Assembly (NCBI GenBank): GCA_018670435.1
Contig: JABHRC010000008.1
Coordinates: forward strand, 1 to 35,335
From: Gammaproteobacteria bacterium
Lineage (GTDB): Bacteria; Pseudomonadota; Gammaproteobacteria; GCA-002705445; GCA-002716945
DNA length: 35,335 nucleotides
Reading direction: 5' to 3'
Part shown: positions 25,714 to 33,938 of the stretch, in pieces
Position numbering within the stretch: the first letter of the stretch is position 1
How the letters are laid out: each line of letters opens with the position of its first letter
The notes under the pieces: generated by a model
Databases searched by the model: none
What the model was told of the DNA's origin: nothing
What the model saw: only the letters and a program-made list of their open reading frames with translations
Translations under genes and position numbers: made by a program

Positions 25714-26692
25714 ACTTTAATAATTTTGATAAGTCTTCCTTAATTTTTTCTAAAAGTAAATTATTGGGGATAACTTCATGCAAAATAACCCAAATATTAC
25801 TATCATTTAGATTACTTAATTTAACATAATCTTTAGAGGTAAGAAAGATTGGTTTGTTAGTCAATGAATTAAACTCGTTTCCAGAAAAATGATGGTGATC
25901 GTCAAATTTATGTGAAACATAATTAATCATATAATGATCAAGTATATTTGTTATATTTTTAATTGAAGCAATTCCAGCAACTAAATTTACTTGCTTATTT
26001 CTAAAATAATCAAAGCTTTTTATTTCTTTTGTGACAATATTTTGGAGCCCGTTATTAATAGAACTTGTGGCATATATTTTATCATTAATAACATTTGTCA
26101 ATACTGAAATATTTGCCCTTAAAATACGAGATTTTAGTTCACGTAATGGCCCAGATGGTAACAAGTATCCATTGCCAAAAAGTTTATCATGGTCTGTTAA
26201 GATAATTTCATAGTCTCTGTTTAGGGAATAATGTTGTATACCATCATCGTGAATTACAACATCCACGTTAAATGTATCTAGTAAAAGTTTTGTTGCATGC
26301 ACTCTATTGCCGCAACTAACAGTTATAGCATTAGTTTTTTCAAATAAAAGTATCGCCTCATCACCAACTATTTTTGGATCTGACTGTTCATTAATTATAA
26401 TGGGTATCTTAGAAGCTCCTTTGTATCCGGAAGATATTACGCCAACTTTTAAGCCCCTGGATAACAAATAATTTATCAGCCAAATACAAAATGGTGTCTT
26501 TCCAGAACCACCAAGAGAAATATTGCCGACAATTATAATGGGTACATTAAATTTAGTTATTTGAAAGAGCTTAATTTGGTATAAATATCTTCTAATCGTA
26601 ATTGTAATTAAATATATTAATGATAATGGTAGAAACAACAAACTAAAAAAATTAAATTTAGAATACCAAATATTATTGAAAAACTTATCCAT
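25703..26692 (-). CDS. lpxK: tetraacyldisaccharide 4'-kinase
   Basis: Phosphorylates the 4' position of the lipid A precursor to make lipid IVA at the inner membrane. 329 residues. N-terminal hydrophobic/amphipathic segment (about 13-33), P-loop NISLGGSGKTP (57-67), DDGIQHYSLNRDYEI (the catalytic-Asp block, DDGxQH), GNGYLLPSGPLRE, and FDDHHHFSGNE in the C-terminal part. The start overlaps the msbA stop by 1 base (TAATG). Intact. Confidence 0.96.
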   Translation of the reverse strand: MDKFFNNIWYSKFNFFSLLFLPLSLIYLITITIRRYLYQIKLFQITKFNVPIIIVGNISLGGSGKTPFCIWLINYLLSRGLKVGVISSGYKGASKIPIIINEQSDPKIVGDEAILLFEKTNAITVSCGNRVHATKLLLDTFNVDVVIHDDGIQHYSLNRDYEIILTDHDKLFGNGYLLPSGPLRELKSRILRANISVLTNVINDKIYATSSINNGLQNIVTKEIKSFDYFRNKQVNLVAGIASIKNITNILDHYMINYVSHKFDDHHHFSGNEFNSLTNKPIFLTSKDYVKLSNLNDSNIWVILHEVIPNNLLLEKIKEDLSKLLKYEN

Positions 26693-28458
26693 TATAAATC
26701 GGGAAATTGTATTTGATGTAATTTTGCATATAATCCTTTTTTCAATATCAGCTCAGAATGTTTTCCTCTTTCTCTAATTTTACCTGTATCTAATACAATA
26801 ATTTGATCTGCTTGTTCTATAGTAGATAAACGATGAGCAATAACTATTGTAGTTCTGTTTTTTTGAAGTTCATCAAGAGCTGTTTGTATAAGTTTCTCTG
26901 ACTCCGAGTCTAACGAGCTTGTGGCCTCATCTAGTAATAATATAGGTGCATCTTTTAAAATTGCTCTAGCTATAGCTATTCTTTGTCGTTGTCCACCAGA
27001 TAGTAATACCCCATTATCTCCAACAAAAGTCTCATAACCTAGATCAAAATTATCTATAAAGTCTGATGCATTTGCACTTTCTGCCGCAAGCTTCACTTCC
27101 TCAAGTGATTTATTTTCTAAAGAGCCATAAGCTATATTATTTCTTATTGAATCATTAAATAATGTTAAATCTTGTCCAACATAAGCAATCATTCCTCTGA
27201 GTTCTTTTAATGAGAATGAGTTGATATTTTCATCATCTATGGATATGTTTCCTTTTTTAATATCATAAAATCTTGGTAATAAATTTATAAGAGTAGATTT
27301 TCCACTACCAGATTTTCCAACTATTGCACAAGTGGTTCCCTTAGGGATTGAAAAATTAATATCATTTAAAACTAAATTATCATTATCATAATATGAGAAA
27401 TTTATCTTATTGAAATTAATTAATTTAAAATTTCTACTAAATATTTTATTAAAGTTATCTGTATTTCTATCCGATTCAGATTGAGAGTCTAAGAGCTTAA
27501 ATACTGATTCGCTAGCAGCAAGTCCTCTCTGTAATACAACATTAATTTCAGCAAGCCTCTTTATTGGTGCAAATATCAATATCATTGCTGTTATAAAAGA
27601 CATAAATGTTCCAACAGATATCACTTCTAGATATTCATCAGAAGTAACAAAATATATTACACCTGAAAGAAAAAGTGCCACTATAAATTGAACCAAAGGG
27701 ATACTTATTCCCTGAATTAATGCTAATTTTAAATGTCTTTCTTTATTATTATTATTTACACCTTCAAAAGATTCTTTCTCACTTTTCTCACCACCAAAAA
27801 TTTTAACAACTCTATGACCAACAATTAACTCTTCTACAACATTAGTAATATAACCCATTGATTCCTGTATGTGCTTGCTAGCATCCCGAAATCTAACACT
27901 CATTACTTTTACGAATATAGCTATTACTGGGCCGATGACAAATAGACCTATAGATAAAATAAAACTTTGATAGAACATCAATCCTAGTAAACCAACAACT
28001 GTTAAACCATCTCTCACTAAAACAGTTATAGCTTTCGTTGCTGCTTCCGCAACCTGTTCCGTATCGTATGTCAGTTTAGATAAAAGTTCTCCTGATGTTG
28101 CAAAGTCATATGTCTTTGTAGGCATATGAACAAGTTTATCAAACATTTCCTGCCGTATTGTTTTAACAACATTTCTTCCAACCCATGAAATACCATATGT
28201 TGATATGAATCCAGAAATACTTCTCAGCAAGAACAAGCCTATAAGCAAGAAAGGAAATAATCTAATTGTATCAGGATCCTTTTCAACAAAACTTCCATCT
28301 AAGAGTGGTTTAATTAATGCAGCAAAAGCTGTATCAGTTATAGCAAACATAGCCATTGCAATTACTGATAATACAAACACAACTTTATGTTTAAAAGTAT
28401 ATTTCAATAATCTAAAATATAAACTAGATTGAAGATTCGAATTTATTGGTTTCTGCAT
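26692..28458 (-). CDS. msbA: lipid A export ATP-binding/permease MsbA
   Basis: Homodimeric ABC flippase that moves core-lipid A across the inner membrane. 588 residues. Six-helix transmembrane domain (about 20-320), then the ATPase domain with Walker A GKSGSGKST (381-389), signature LSGGQRQR (486-493), Walker B ILLLDEATSSLD (506-517) and the H-loop AHRLST. Length matches E. coli MsbA (582). First gene of msbA-lpxK-kdsB-mdh. The lpxK neighbour favours MsbA over other exporters of the family. Confidence 0.95.
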   Translation of the reverse strand: MQKPINSNLQSSLYFRLLKYTFKHKVVFVLSVIAMAMFAITDTAFAALIKPLLDGSFVEKDPDTIRLFPFLLIGLFLLRSISGFISTYGISWVGRNVVKTIRQEMFDKLVHMPTKTYDFATSGELLSKLTYDTEQVAEAATKAITVLVRDGLTVVGLLGLMFYQSFILSIGLFVIGPVIAIFVKVMSVRFRDASKHIQESMGYITNVVEELIVGHRVVKIFGGEKSEKESFEGVNNNNKERHLKLALIQGISIPLVQFIVALFLSGVIYFVTSDEYLEVISVGTFMSFITAMILIFAPIKRLAEINVVLQRGLAASESVFKLLDSQSESDRNTDNFNKIFSRNFKLINFNKINFSYYDNDNLVLNDINFSIPKGTTCAIVGKSGSGKSTLINLLPRFYDIKKGNISIDDENINSFSLKELRGMIAYVGQDLTLFNDSIRNNIAYGSLENKSLEEVKLAAESANASDFIDNFDLGYETFVGDNGVLLSGGQRQRIAIARAILKDAPILLLDEATSSLDSESEKLIQTALDELQKNRTTIVIAHRLSTIEQADQIIVLDTGKIRERGKHSELILKKGLYAKLHQIQFPDL

Positions 28459-28556
28459 ATTTAATTTAACAAAAAAATGAAAGATATGTAGTAGTATATG
28501 ATATTAATACATTTTAAATGAAAAATATCTTTATTTTATTAATGATACTATAGCAT

Positions 28557-29060
28557 ATGAAAAAGTTTTTTAAAAAATATACTCCTAATAAAGATATAGT
28601 TAAGGACTATAAATTTTTAGGTTTTTTGGGTAATGCTCTATTTCATGAGGATCTATGGAGATTCAGTAGAATTCCTTTCTGCAGAGGGGTTGTGATTGGA
28701 ATCTTTTGGGGCTGGATGCCGATGTTTTTTCAAATGATACCCGCTGCATATTGCGCGATTCTGTTTAGAGCGAACCTTCCTCTTTCTGTTGCAGGTGTAT
28801 GGATCAGTAACCCAATTACAATGCCACCAATGATGTATTTTGCCTACCTTTTTGGCAATTATATATTGAATATAAACCCAGTATATGAAGAGTTTCAATT
28901 GAATACTGAATGGATTATGAGCGCAATGAGTAATATATGGGAACCTTTGTTAGTTGGTACATTAACAATAGGAATTTTATCAAGCATAATTAGCTATTAC
29001 ATCATGCATATTATCTGGAGAATATATGCTTATAGGAGATTAAAAAATAGAGGGAAATAA
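28557..29060 (+). CDS. DUF2062 domain membrane protein
   Basis: 167 residues, function unknown. Basic N-terminus (KKFFKKYTPNKD), then a conserved segment RFSRIPFCRGVVIGIFWGWMP (about 39-59, key residues R-G-x-x-I-G-x-F). It continues with the membrane stretches FQMIPAAYCAILFRANLPLS and AGVWISNPITMPPMMYFAYL, and a final helix near 136-155. The SNPITMPPMMYFAY motif is the hallmark of DUF2062. The family is often next to lolCDE or msbA in gammaproteobacteria, as here. Its stop abuts the convergent lolD stop. Confidence 0.88.
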   Translation: MKKFFKKYTPNKDIVKDYKFLGFLGNALFHEDLWRFSRIPFCRGVVIGIFWGWMPMFFQMIPAAYCAILFRANLPLSVAGVWISNPITMPPMMYFAYLFGNYILNINPVYEEFQLNTEWIMSAMSNIWEPLLVGTLTIGILSSIISYYIMHIIWRIYAYRRLKNRGK

Positions 29061-29729
29061 TTAAACTATTTTTCCAGAATCTAGCATAAGGACTTTATCA
29101 AATTCTGAAATAAGACTCTCATCATGTGTGACCATTAAAAGCGATGTGTTATTCATTCTGCAATTACTAATCAGAAGTTTCATGACATTTAATGTATTTT
29201 TAGCATCAAGATTTCCAGTAGGTTCATCGGCTAATATAATTTTAGGTTCCGTTATTAGTGCTCTTGCAATAGCAACTCTTTGGCATTCACCTCCCGATAA
29301 CAAATTAGTTTTATAATCAATACGATCAAGAAGACCAATATTATCAATTAGGACTCTTGCATTTTGTTCTGCAGTTTTTTTAGTAACACCCCTCAATAGC
29401 AAAGGTAAAGATATATTTTCTAAGATTGATAAGTCATTTATTAAATTAAAAAATTGGAAAATAATACCAATGTTATTGTTTCTAAAAGATGAAAGTTCAT
29501 TGATCGAGAGTTTATTCAAACATGTCTTATTTAAATATATCTCTCCATATGATGGTTCTTCTAAGCCTGAAATTAAATTTAGGAGAGTACTTTTACCGCT
29601 ACCAGACGGTCCTTTTAATGCAGTGATTTGACCTGCATCTATATTTAAACTGACGTCCTTAAGCACTTTAACACTTTTCAATGAATTACCAAGAAGAAAA
29701 TGTTTGCTAATATTTTTACAAGATAGCAT
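29061..29729 (-). CDS. lolD: lipoprotein-releasing system ATPase LolD
   Basis: ATPase that powers extraction of outer-membrane lipoproteins from the inner membrane to LolA. 222 residues. Walker A GPSGSGKST (40-48), Q-loop IIFQFFNLI, signature LSGGECQR (144-151), Walker B IILADEPTGNLD (164-175) and switch His in MVTHDE. Close relatives include FtsE and MacB ATPases, but the start-to-stop contact with a LolC/E-type permease (TAAATG) settles the call. Confidence 0.93.
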   Translation of the reverse strand: MLSCKNISKHFLLGNSLKSVKVLKDVSLNIDAGQITALKGPSGSGKSTLLNLISGLEEPSYGEIYLNKTCLNKLSINELSSFRNNNIGIIFQFFNLINDLSILENISLPLLLRGVTKKTAEQNARVLIDNIGLLDRIDYKTNLLSGGECQRVAIARALITEPKIILADEPTGNLDAKNTLNVMKLLISNCRMNNTSLLMVTHDESLISEFDKVLMLDSGKIV

Positions 29730-30977
29730 TTAATTATTCCCTCTAAATATACTTGCAGGATTAACGCTTGAGGCTTTCAAAGCTGGGTATATTGCTGAAA
29801 TCAAGGTGAGTATGAATGTATAGATGACTATAAATAAAATATTAGTATAATCTATAATAGATGGTATTTGGTTTAGATGATATATCTCCGCAGGCATTAA
29901 ATTAATATTGAATAAATTTTCTATAAACAAAATTATACCATCTATATTATTAGAGAGAATAATTCCTAGGAGCACACCAAATATAATACCAATTAATCCT
30001 AATATTAAACCCTGGATAAGAAAAATAAAAATTATATCTCTCTGCTTTGCGCCCAAAGTCAACAAGACAGATATTTCTTTCTCTTTATTAGTTACAAGCA
30101 TCAAAAGAGAAGAGACAATATTAAAAGCCGCTATTGCAACTATTAACATTAGTATTATAAACATAACTCTCTTTTCATTATTAATAGCAAAAAATAATGC
30201 TTGATGAGTATAACTCCAATCCTGGGCATAAAAATTATTTTGGTTCTTATTGAAGATATTAACAAATGAATAAGATTTTAATGGGTCATCAAGCTTGATT
30301 CTTACTGCATCAAAATTAATATGTCTCTTATTATTAGCCTCAAGGTTACGAAGAAGACCTCTTAAGCTAATAAATGTATAAGCATTATTATATTCATATA
30401 TGCCAGCATCAAATATCCCTGTTATGGCAAACCTTTGTTTGAAAGGGAAAAGTTTTGTAGAATTATTAGACTTAAAGTGTGTATATATCTCTATTTCGTC
30501 GCCAATATTTACTGATAATTTTGAAGCAACTCCCGAACCAATTACAATATTGTTTTCTTCGTTATTCAAATCAGAGTAACTACCAAAAATAATATTTTTA
30601 TGTATCATGCCTACATTTTTCTCAAGAGATGGATCTATCGCTCTAAATAATCCATTAGCAGTGCCAGAATCCGATGATAATAAGATTTCTTTTTCAATGT
30701 AAGGTGAATAACCCAAAATATGGTTACTCGATTTAAGCTGCTCAAATTGATCTAGTGAATAAGATTTATCTTGTGGATTTACATACGCAGTAACATGAGA
30801 TGTGAATCCAAGGACTTTTTCTCTCAACTGATATTCAAAACCATTCATAACTGAAATTACAGTAATAAGTATTGATATGCCAAGAATTATGCCTATAACT
30901 GAAATTTTTGATATGATGTTTATGAAACTGGAATTTTGTTTCGATCGCAGGAACCTATATGCTAGTAACAATCGCAT
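29730..30977 (-). CDS. LolC/LolE-type lipoprotein-releasing permease
   Basis: Inner-membrane subunit of the Lol ABC transporter. 415 residues from the chosen ATG (30977), which starts with the family opening MRLLLAYRFLRSKQ and puts FINIISKISVIGIILGIS at the first membrane helix. An in-frame ATG 105 bases upstream would add residues foreign to the family and overlap the divergent aguA. A large periplasmic domain (about 45-260) is followed by three helices (about 275-305, 320-350, 375-400). E. coli LolC has 399 and LolE 414 residues. Only one permease gene is present, so it may form a homodimer (LolF type). Confidence 0.88.
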   Translation of the reverse strand: MRLLLAYRFLRSKQNSSFINIISKISVIGIILGISILITVISVMNGFEYQLREKVLGFTSHVTAYVNPQDKSYSLDQFEQLKSSNHILGYSPYIEKEILLSSDSGTANGLFRAIDPSLEKNVGMIHKNIIFGSYSDLNNEENNIVIGSGVASKLSVNIGDEIEIYTHFKSNNSTKLFPFKQRFAITGIFDAGIYEYNNAYTFISLRGLLRNLEANNKRHINFDAVRIKLDDPLKSYSFVNIFNKNQNNFYAQDWSYTHQALFFAINNEKRVMFIILMLIVAIAAFNIVSSLLMLVTNKEKEISVLLTLGAKQRDIIFIFLIQGLILGLIGIIFGVLLGIILSNNIDGIILFIENLFNINLMPAEIYHLNQIPSIIDYTNILFIVIYTFILTLISAIYPALKASSVNPASIFRGNN

Positions 30978-31017
30978 GGGAAAATTATAACACATAGAAT
31001 GAGCGAAAAAAATATTA

Positions 31018-32040
31018 ATGGTTAAAGAAAAATTTATAATAGATAGTGATACAAACTGCTTAATATTAGCTTGGCCGAGCATATATCGTAAAAAAATATT
31101 TTGGCGCGATTTAATAAAAATATATTATAAGCTAATCAGTATAATAATATCAAATGGGTACCATATAATCTTAATACATCATGAAAATGTAAATATTGAA
31201 AATGAGATAGAATTCATTGGTAAGAAGTTTTCCGATATTAACAGTAATTATAAATCAAATATTTCTTTTCATGAATATGATTTTGATGATATATGGATAC
31301 GTGATTATGGTCCTAAATTGACAAAGTCAGGTATAGCTAGATTGATTTTTAATGGGTATGGTGAAAAATATTTTCATAAAAATGATAGTCTTTTTTTTAA
31401 CTACCTCATGCAGAAATATCCAAGAAACAATAATGATATGTTTAACAACATAGTAATTGAAGGTGGTAATATTATTAACTCATCAAAAGACTGCATATTG
31501 AATATAAACCCCATCATTATGCATAATCAATTATCTTCAAATTCTATAAAGAATAAAACCAAGGAATTATTTGAACAATACATGGATGGAGACTATCATT
31601 TAATAGATATACAAGAATTGACTGGTGATGATACAGATGGGCATATCGATAACATTGTTCGATTTAAAAATGATACTACATTGTTATATATGTCTACCAA
31701 TGAAAAGGATCATCCTGACTATGAGCTTTTGAAGAATTTAGAAAAGCAATTAGGTAAACTAATTAAAAACTCTAATAATATAAATGATATGATTCCTATT
31801 GATCATAATTATCAAGACGTAGTTAGGAATAGAAATGGTTCTATATTGCCTTTCTCATATCTCAACTTTATAATGATCGGGGATTTAATTATCTTTCCAG
31901 TTAACTTAAATACGGATATTCAGAAGAAAAAATATTTAGAAGAGTTGTTCCCTGACAAGAATATATATTTTATAGAATCTTCTGCTTTACTCAATGAATT
32001 TGGAAGCCTACATTGCTGTAGCAATAATTTTGTTATATGA
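31018..32040 (+). CDS. aguA: agmatine deiminase
   Basis: Converts agmatine to N-carbamoylputrescine and ammonia in the arginine route to putrescine. 340 residues of the guanidine-modifying (pentein) fold. The catalytic set is visible: D96 in WIRDYGP, E148 in IEGGNI, H209/D211 in DTDGHIDN and the nucleophile C333 in SLHCCSNN. LAWPS near 18-22 is the family opening. The stop overlaps the next gene by 4 bases (ATGA); that gene encodes the following pathway step. Peptidylarginine deiminases share the motifs, but the size and neighbour favour agmatine. It is divergent from the Lol genes. Confidence 0.93.
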   Translation: MVKEKFIIDSDTNCLILAWPSIYRKKIFWRDLIKIYYKLISIIISNGYHIILIHHENVNIENEIEFIGKKFSDINSNYKSNISFHEYDFDDIWIRDYGPKLTKSGIARLIFNGYGEKYFHKNDSLFFNYLMQKYPRNNNDMFNNIVIEGGNIINSSKDCILNINPIIMHNQLSSNSIKNKTKELFEQYMDGDYHLIDIQELTGDDTDGHIDNIVRFKNDTTLLYMSTNEKDHPDYELLKNLEKQLGKLIKNSNNINDMIPIDHNYQDVVRNRNGSILPFSYLNFIMIGDLIIFPVNLNTDIQKKKYLEELFPDKNIYFIESSALLNEFGSLHCCSNNFVI

Positions 32041-32888
32041 ATAAATTAAATAATAATAAAAAAATAGATGTGGTAATTTTACAACAAGCTATTAGTGATA
32101 GTACTGATAAAAATTTAGAAAGTTTTATTAAAAGTATTAATAATGTTAAGGCATCTAGTAATATAACTATAGTTGTTGGGCATGAGCTTTCATATTTAAA
32201 ATATTTTCCAATAACTAAAAATATAATTAATAAAAAATATGCTATTCAAAAATCGTCAAAAATATTCAAAGATATAAAAAATATATGTATTAAAAAAAAC
32301 ATCTTCTTCCTTTTCTCATTTTTTGAAAAAAGTAAAGAGAGACTATATAACTCAGTATCTCTGATATCCCCAAATGGCAAAGAAGTTGGTAAGTATAGAA
32401 AAAGAAATATACCTAATGAAGAATGTTATCAAGAAAAATATTATTTCAATAAATCTAATAATAAGCATGTAGTTATTGACATTGGGATATGCAAAATTGG
32501 ACTAATGATCTGCTGGGATCAATGGCATCATGAAACATATCAGCAATTAAATAAATTAGGGGCAGATTTAATTCTATGTCCCACATCAATTGGCTATGCT
32601 TATAAAAAAAGTAAATGCATTAGCTTGGCTAATGAAAAAGAAAAGTGGTTAAACATAATCACAGCAAATAGCTTGATGATAAATACTCCTATTGTTATAG
32701 CAAATCGAACTGGATGTGAATGCAGTAAGGACAACATGATCAAATTCTGGGGCTCCAGTTTTGTTACAAATTCTAATGGTGATATAGATTTCATAAATAA
32801 AAACAACAAATTAATGAGCTATATCACTATTGACCTATCCAAGAAGAGTCTCTCTAAAAAAATATGGGGATTCTGCCAAAAGAACTAG
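32037..32888 (+). CDS. aguB: N-carbamoylputrescine amidase (nitrilase superfamily)
   Basis: Hydrolyses N-carbamoylputrescine to putrescine, CO2 and ammonia. 283 residues. The Glu-Lys-Cys triad is seen as E50 (VVGHELSYLKYF), K122 (GKYRKRNIP) and C159 (IGLMICWDQWHHE). YRKRNIP and CYQEKYYF match the carbamoylputrescine-specific form of the superfamily, and ADLILCPTSIG follows. Translationally coupled to aguA. The N-terminal 40 residues are unusually Asn/Lys-rich, in line with the AT-rich genome. Confidence 0.93.
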   Translation: MNKLNNNKKIDVVILQQAISDSTDKNLESFIKSINNVKASSNITIVVGHELSYLKYFPITKNIINKKYAIQKSSKIFKDIKNICIKKNIFFLFSFFEKSKERLYNSVSLISPNGKEVGKYRKRNIPNEECYQEKYYFNKSNNKHVVIDIGICKIGLMICWDQWHHETYQQLNKLGADLILCPTSIGYAYKKSKCISLANEKEKWLNIITANSLMINTPIVIANRTGCECSKDNMIKFWGSSFVTNSNGDIDFINKNNKLMSYITIDLSKKSLSKKIWGFCQKN

Positions 32889-33033
32889 GTTTTAATCAGT
32901 AAATATCTATAAAAGTTGATGCTTGATAGGATGGATTTAATGATAAATAGGTTCATTTAAACATCTATATACTGTAGAATTGTTATTAAAGATGGCTCTG
33001 TGTGGTTATCTATGACTCAAATAGAGGTAATAC

Positions 33034-33192
33034 GTGAGAATAGTAACAATTTTTTTAATGGGTTTATTCACCATAGGCACGACCTACTTAGATAGTTCTA
33101 AATTGCAACAAAGCAATAAATTGTCTAGCTTAGATCAGATTATTTATGAAGAAGAAAAACCAAGCGAAGAAGGAGAGCCAGATTGTGAATAA
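33034..33192 (+). CDS. unrecognised 52-aa peptide with hydrophobic N-terminus and acidic tail
   Basis: A GTG start at 33034 follows AGAGG with a 6-base spacer. The 52-residue product opens MRIVTIFLMGLFTIGTTYL, a single hydrophobic stretch that could be a signal peptide or membrane anchor. A Ser/Gln/Asn-rich middle follows, then a strongly acidic, Pro-containing end (YEEEKPSEEGEPDCE) with one Cys at 51. I see no lipobox. An ATG at codon 9 is an alternative start without a ribosome binding site. It ends 21 bases before the secreted rhodanese gene on the same strand, so co-transcription is likely. Function unknown; that it is a real gene is inferred from RBS, spacing and composition. Confidence 0.55.
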   Translation: MRIVTIFLMGLFTIGTTYLDSSKLQQSNKLSSLDQIIYEEEKPSEEGEPDCE

Positions 33193-33213
33193 TAAAAGTA
33201 AAAGGGAGAAGAT

Positions 33214-33885
33214 ATGAAAATCAATTCAATTTTAAGTGTTGTTTTAGTTTCCGTGTTTACATTCTCTACTGCCTATGCTGATAAACCAGTGGCAATTTCT
33301 AAAGCTGATGGACCAAATTCATTAGAGATAGGAGTTTCAGTAGGTAGCGGTGATGTTAAATTTATGAGAAATCAAAATAACAAAAATACTGTGAACCCAG
33401 CGTTTGCTAAAACATCAAGACCTTGTCCACCATTTTGCGTTCAACCAATGCAATTAAGACCGGGTATTGAGACTATTGGTGAACAAGAGATAATTCATTA
33501 TGCAGTTATGATGAGTAAAGGACAAAAAATGCCTGACGGCTCTGAGATAATGGTAATTGACTCTAGAACACCTGATTGGGTTGCAAAAGGTATGATACCT
33601 GGAGCAGTCAATATACCTTGGACTCACTTAAGTGAAGCTAAAGGTGCTGATCCAATTTCAATTGCAGAGATAATGACTGATAAATTTGGTGCAAAAGAAC
33701 AAAACGGTTTGTTCTATTTCGATGATGCCAAAACATTAGTTATGTATTGCAATGGAATGTGGTGTGGTCAATCACCTAACAATATTAAAAGTTTGCTAAA
33801 ATATGGTTATCCTGCTGATAAAATCAAATGGTACCGTGGTGGTATGCAAAACTGGGAAATACTTGGTTTTAATACTGTAAAATAA
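33214..33885 (+). CDS. secreted rhodanese-domain protein with CPPFC motif
   Basis: Predicted periplasmic sulfurtransferase-like protein, 223 residues. Signal peptide 1-22 with Ala-x-Ala cleavage at STAYA/DKP. A linker region has RPCPPFCVQPMQLRPGIETI (69-88), where C71 and C75 may bind metal or form a disulfide. The rhodanese domain (about 88-222) includes VIDSRTPDWVAKGMIPGAVN, the active-site loop MYCNGMWCGQSPNNI and the closing WYRGGMQNWEILGF. The loop has two cysteines (C179, C184); C184 of WCGQS or C179 would carry the sulfane. GGGAG-like SD (AAGGGAG, 7 bases before ATG) supports the start. The partner is unknown. A strong terminator follows. Confidence 0.88.
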   Translation: MKINSILSVVLVSVFTFSTAYADKPVAISKADGPNSLEIGVSVGSGDVKFMRNQNNKNTVNPAFAKTSRPCPPFCVQPMQLRPGIETIGEQEIIHYAVMMSKGQKMPDGSEIMVIDSRTPDWVAKGMIPGAVNIPWTHLSEAKGADPISIAEIMTDKFGAKEQNGLFYFDDAKTLVMYCNGMWCGQSPNNIKSLLKYGYPADKIKWYRGGMQNWEILGFNTVK

Positions 33886-33903
33886 AATAGACTTACTAGA
33901 ATG

Positions 33904-33935
33904 AAAAGCAGTGCATATTTGTACTGCTTTTTTTT
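33904..33935 (+). terminator. intrinsic terminator after the rhodanese gene
   Basis: AAAGCAGTGCA (33905-33915) and TGTACTGCTTT (33920-33930) form an 11-bp stem with one G-T pair and a TATT loop. It is followed by an uninterrupted T-run to 33935, with a matching A-run at the 5' side. This is the clearest rho-independent terminator in the window. It ends 3 bases before the mfd start codon. Confidence 0.9.
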
Positions 33936-33938
33936 ATC

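Noticed and set aside
30978-31082. Longer N-terminus for the Lol permease
   Set aside because: Would add 35 residues before the conserved MRLLLAYRFL opening and overlap the 5' end of divergent aguA.
33011-33099. Alternative frame starting ATG at 33014 over the small peptide gene
   Set aside because: Short (about 28 codons), Asn/His-rich with no signal-like segment, and the GTG frame has the better ribosome binding site and spans to the rhodanese leader.
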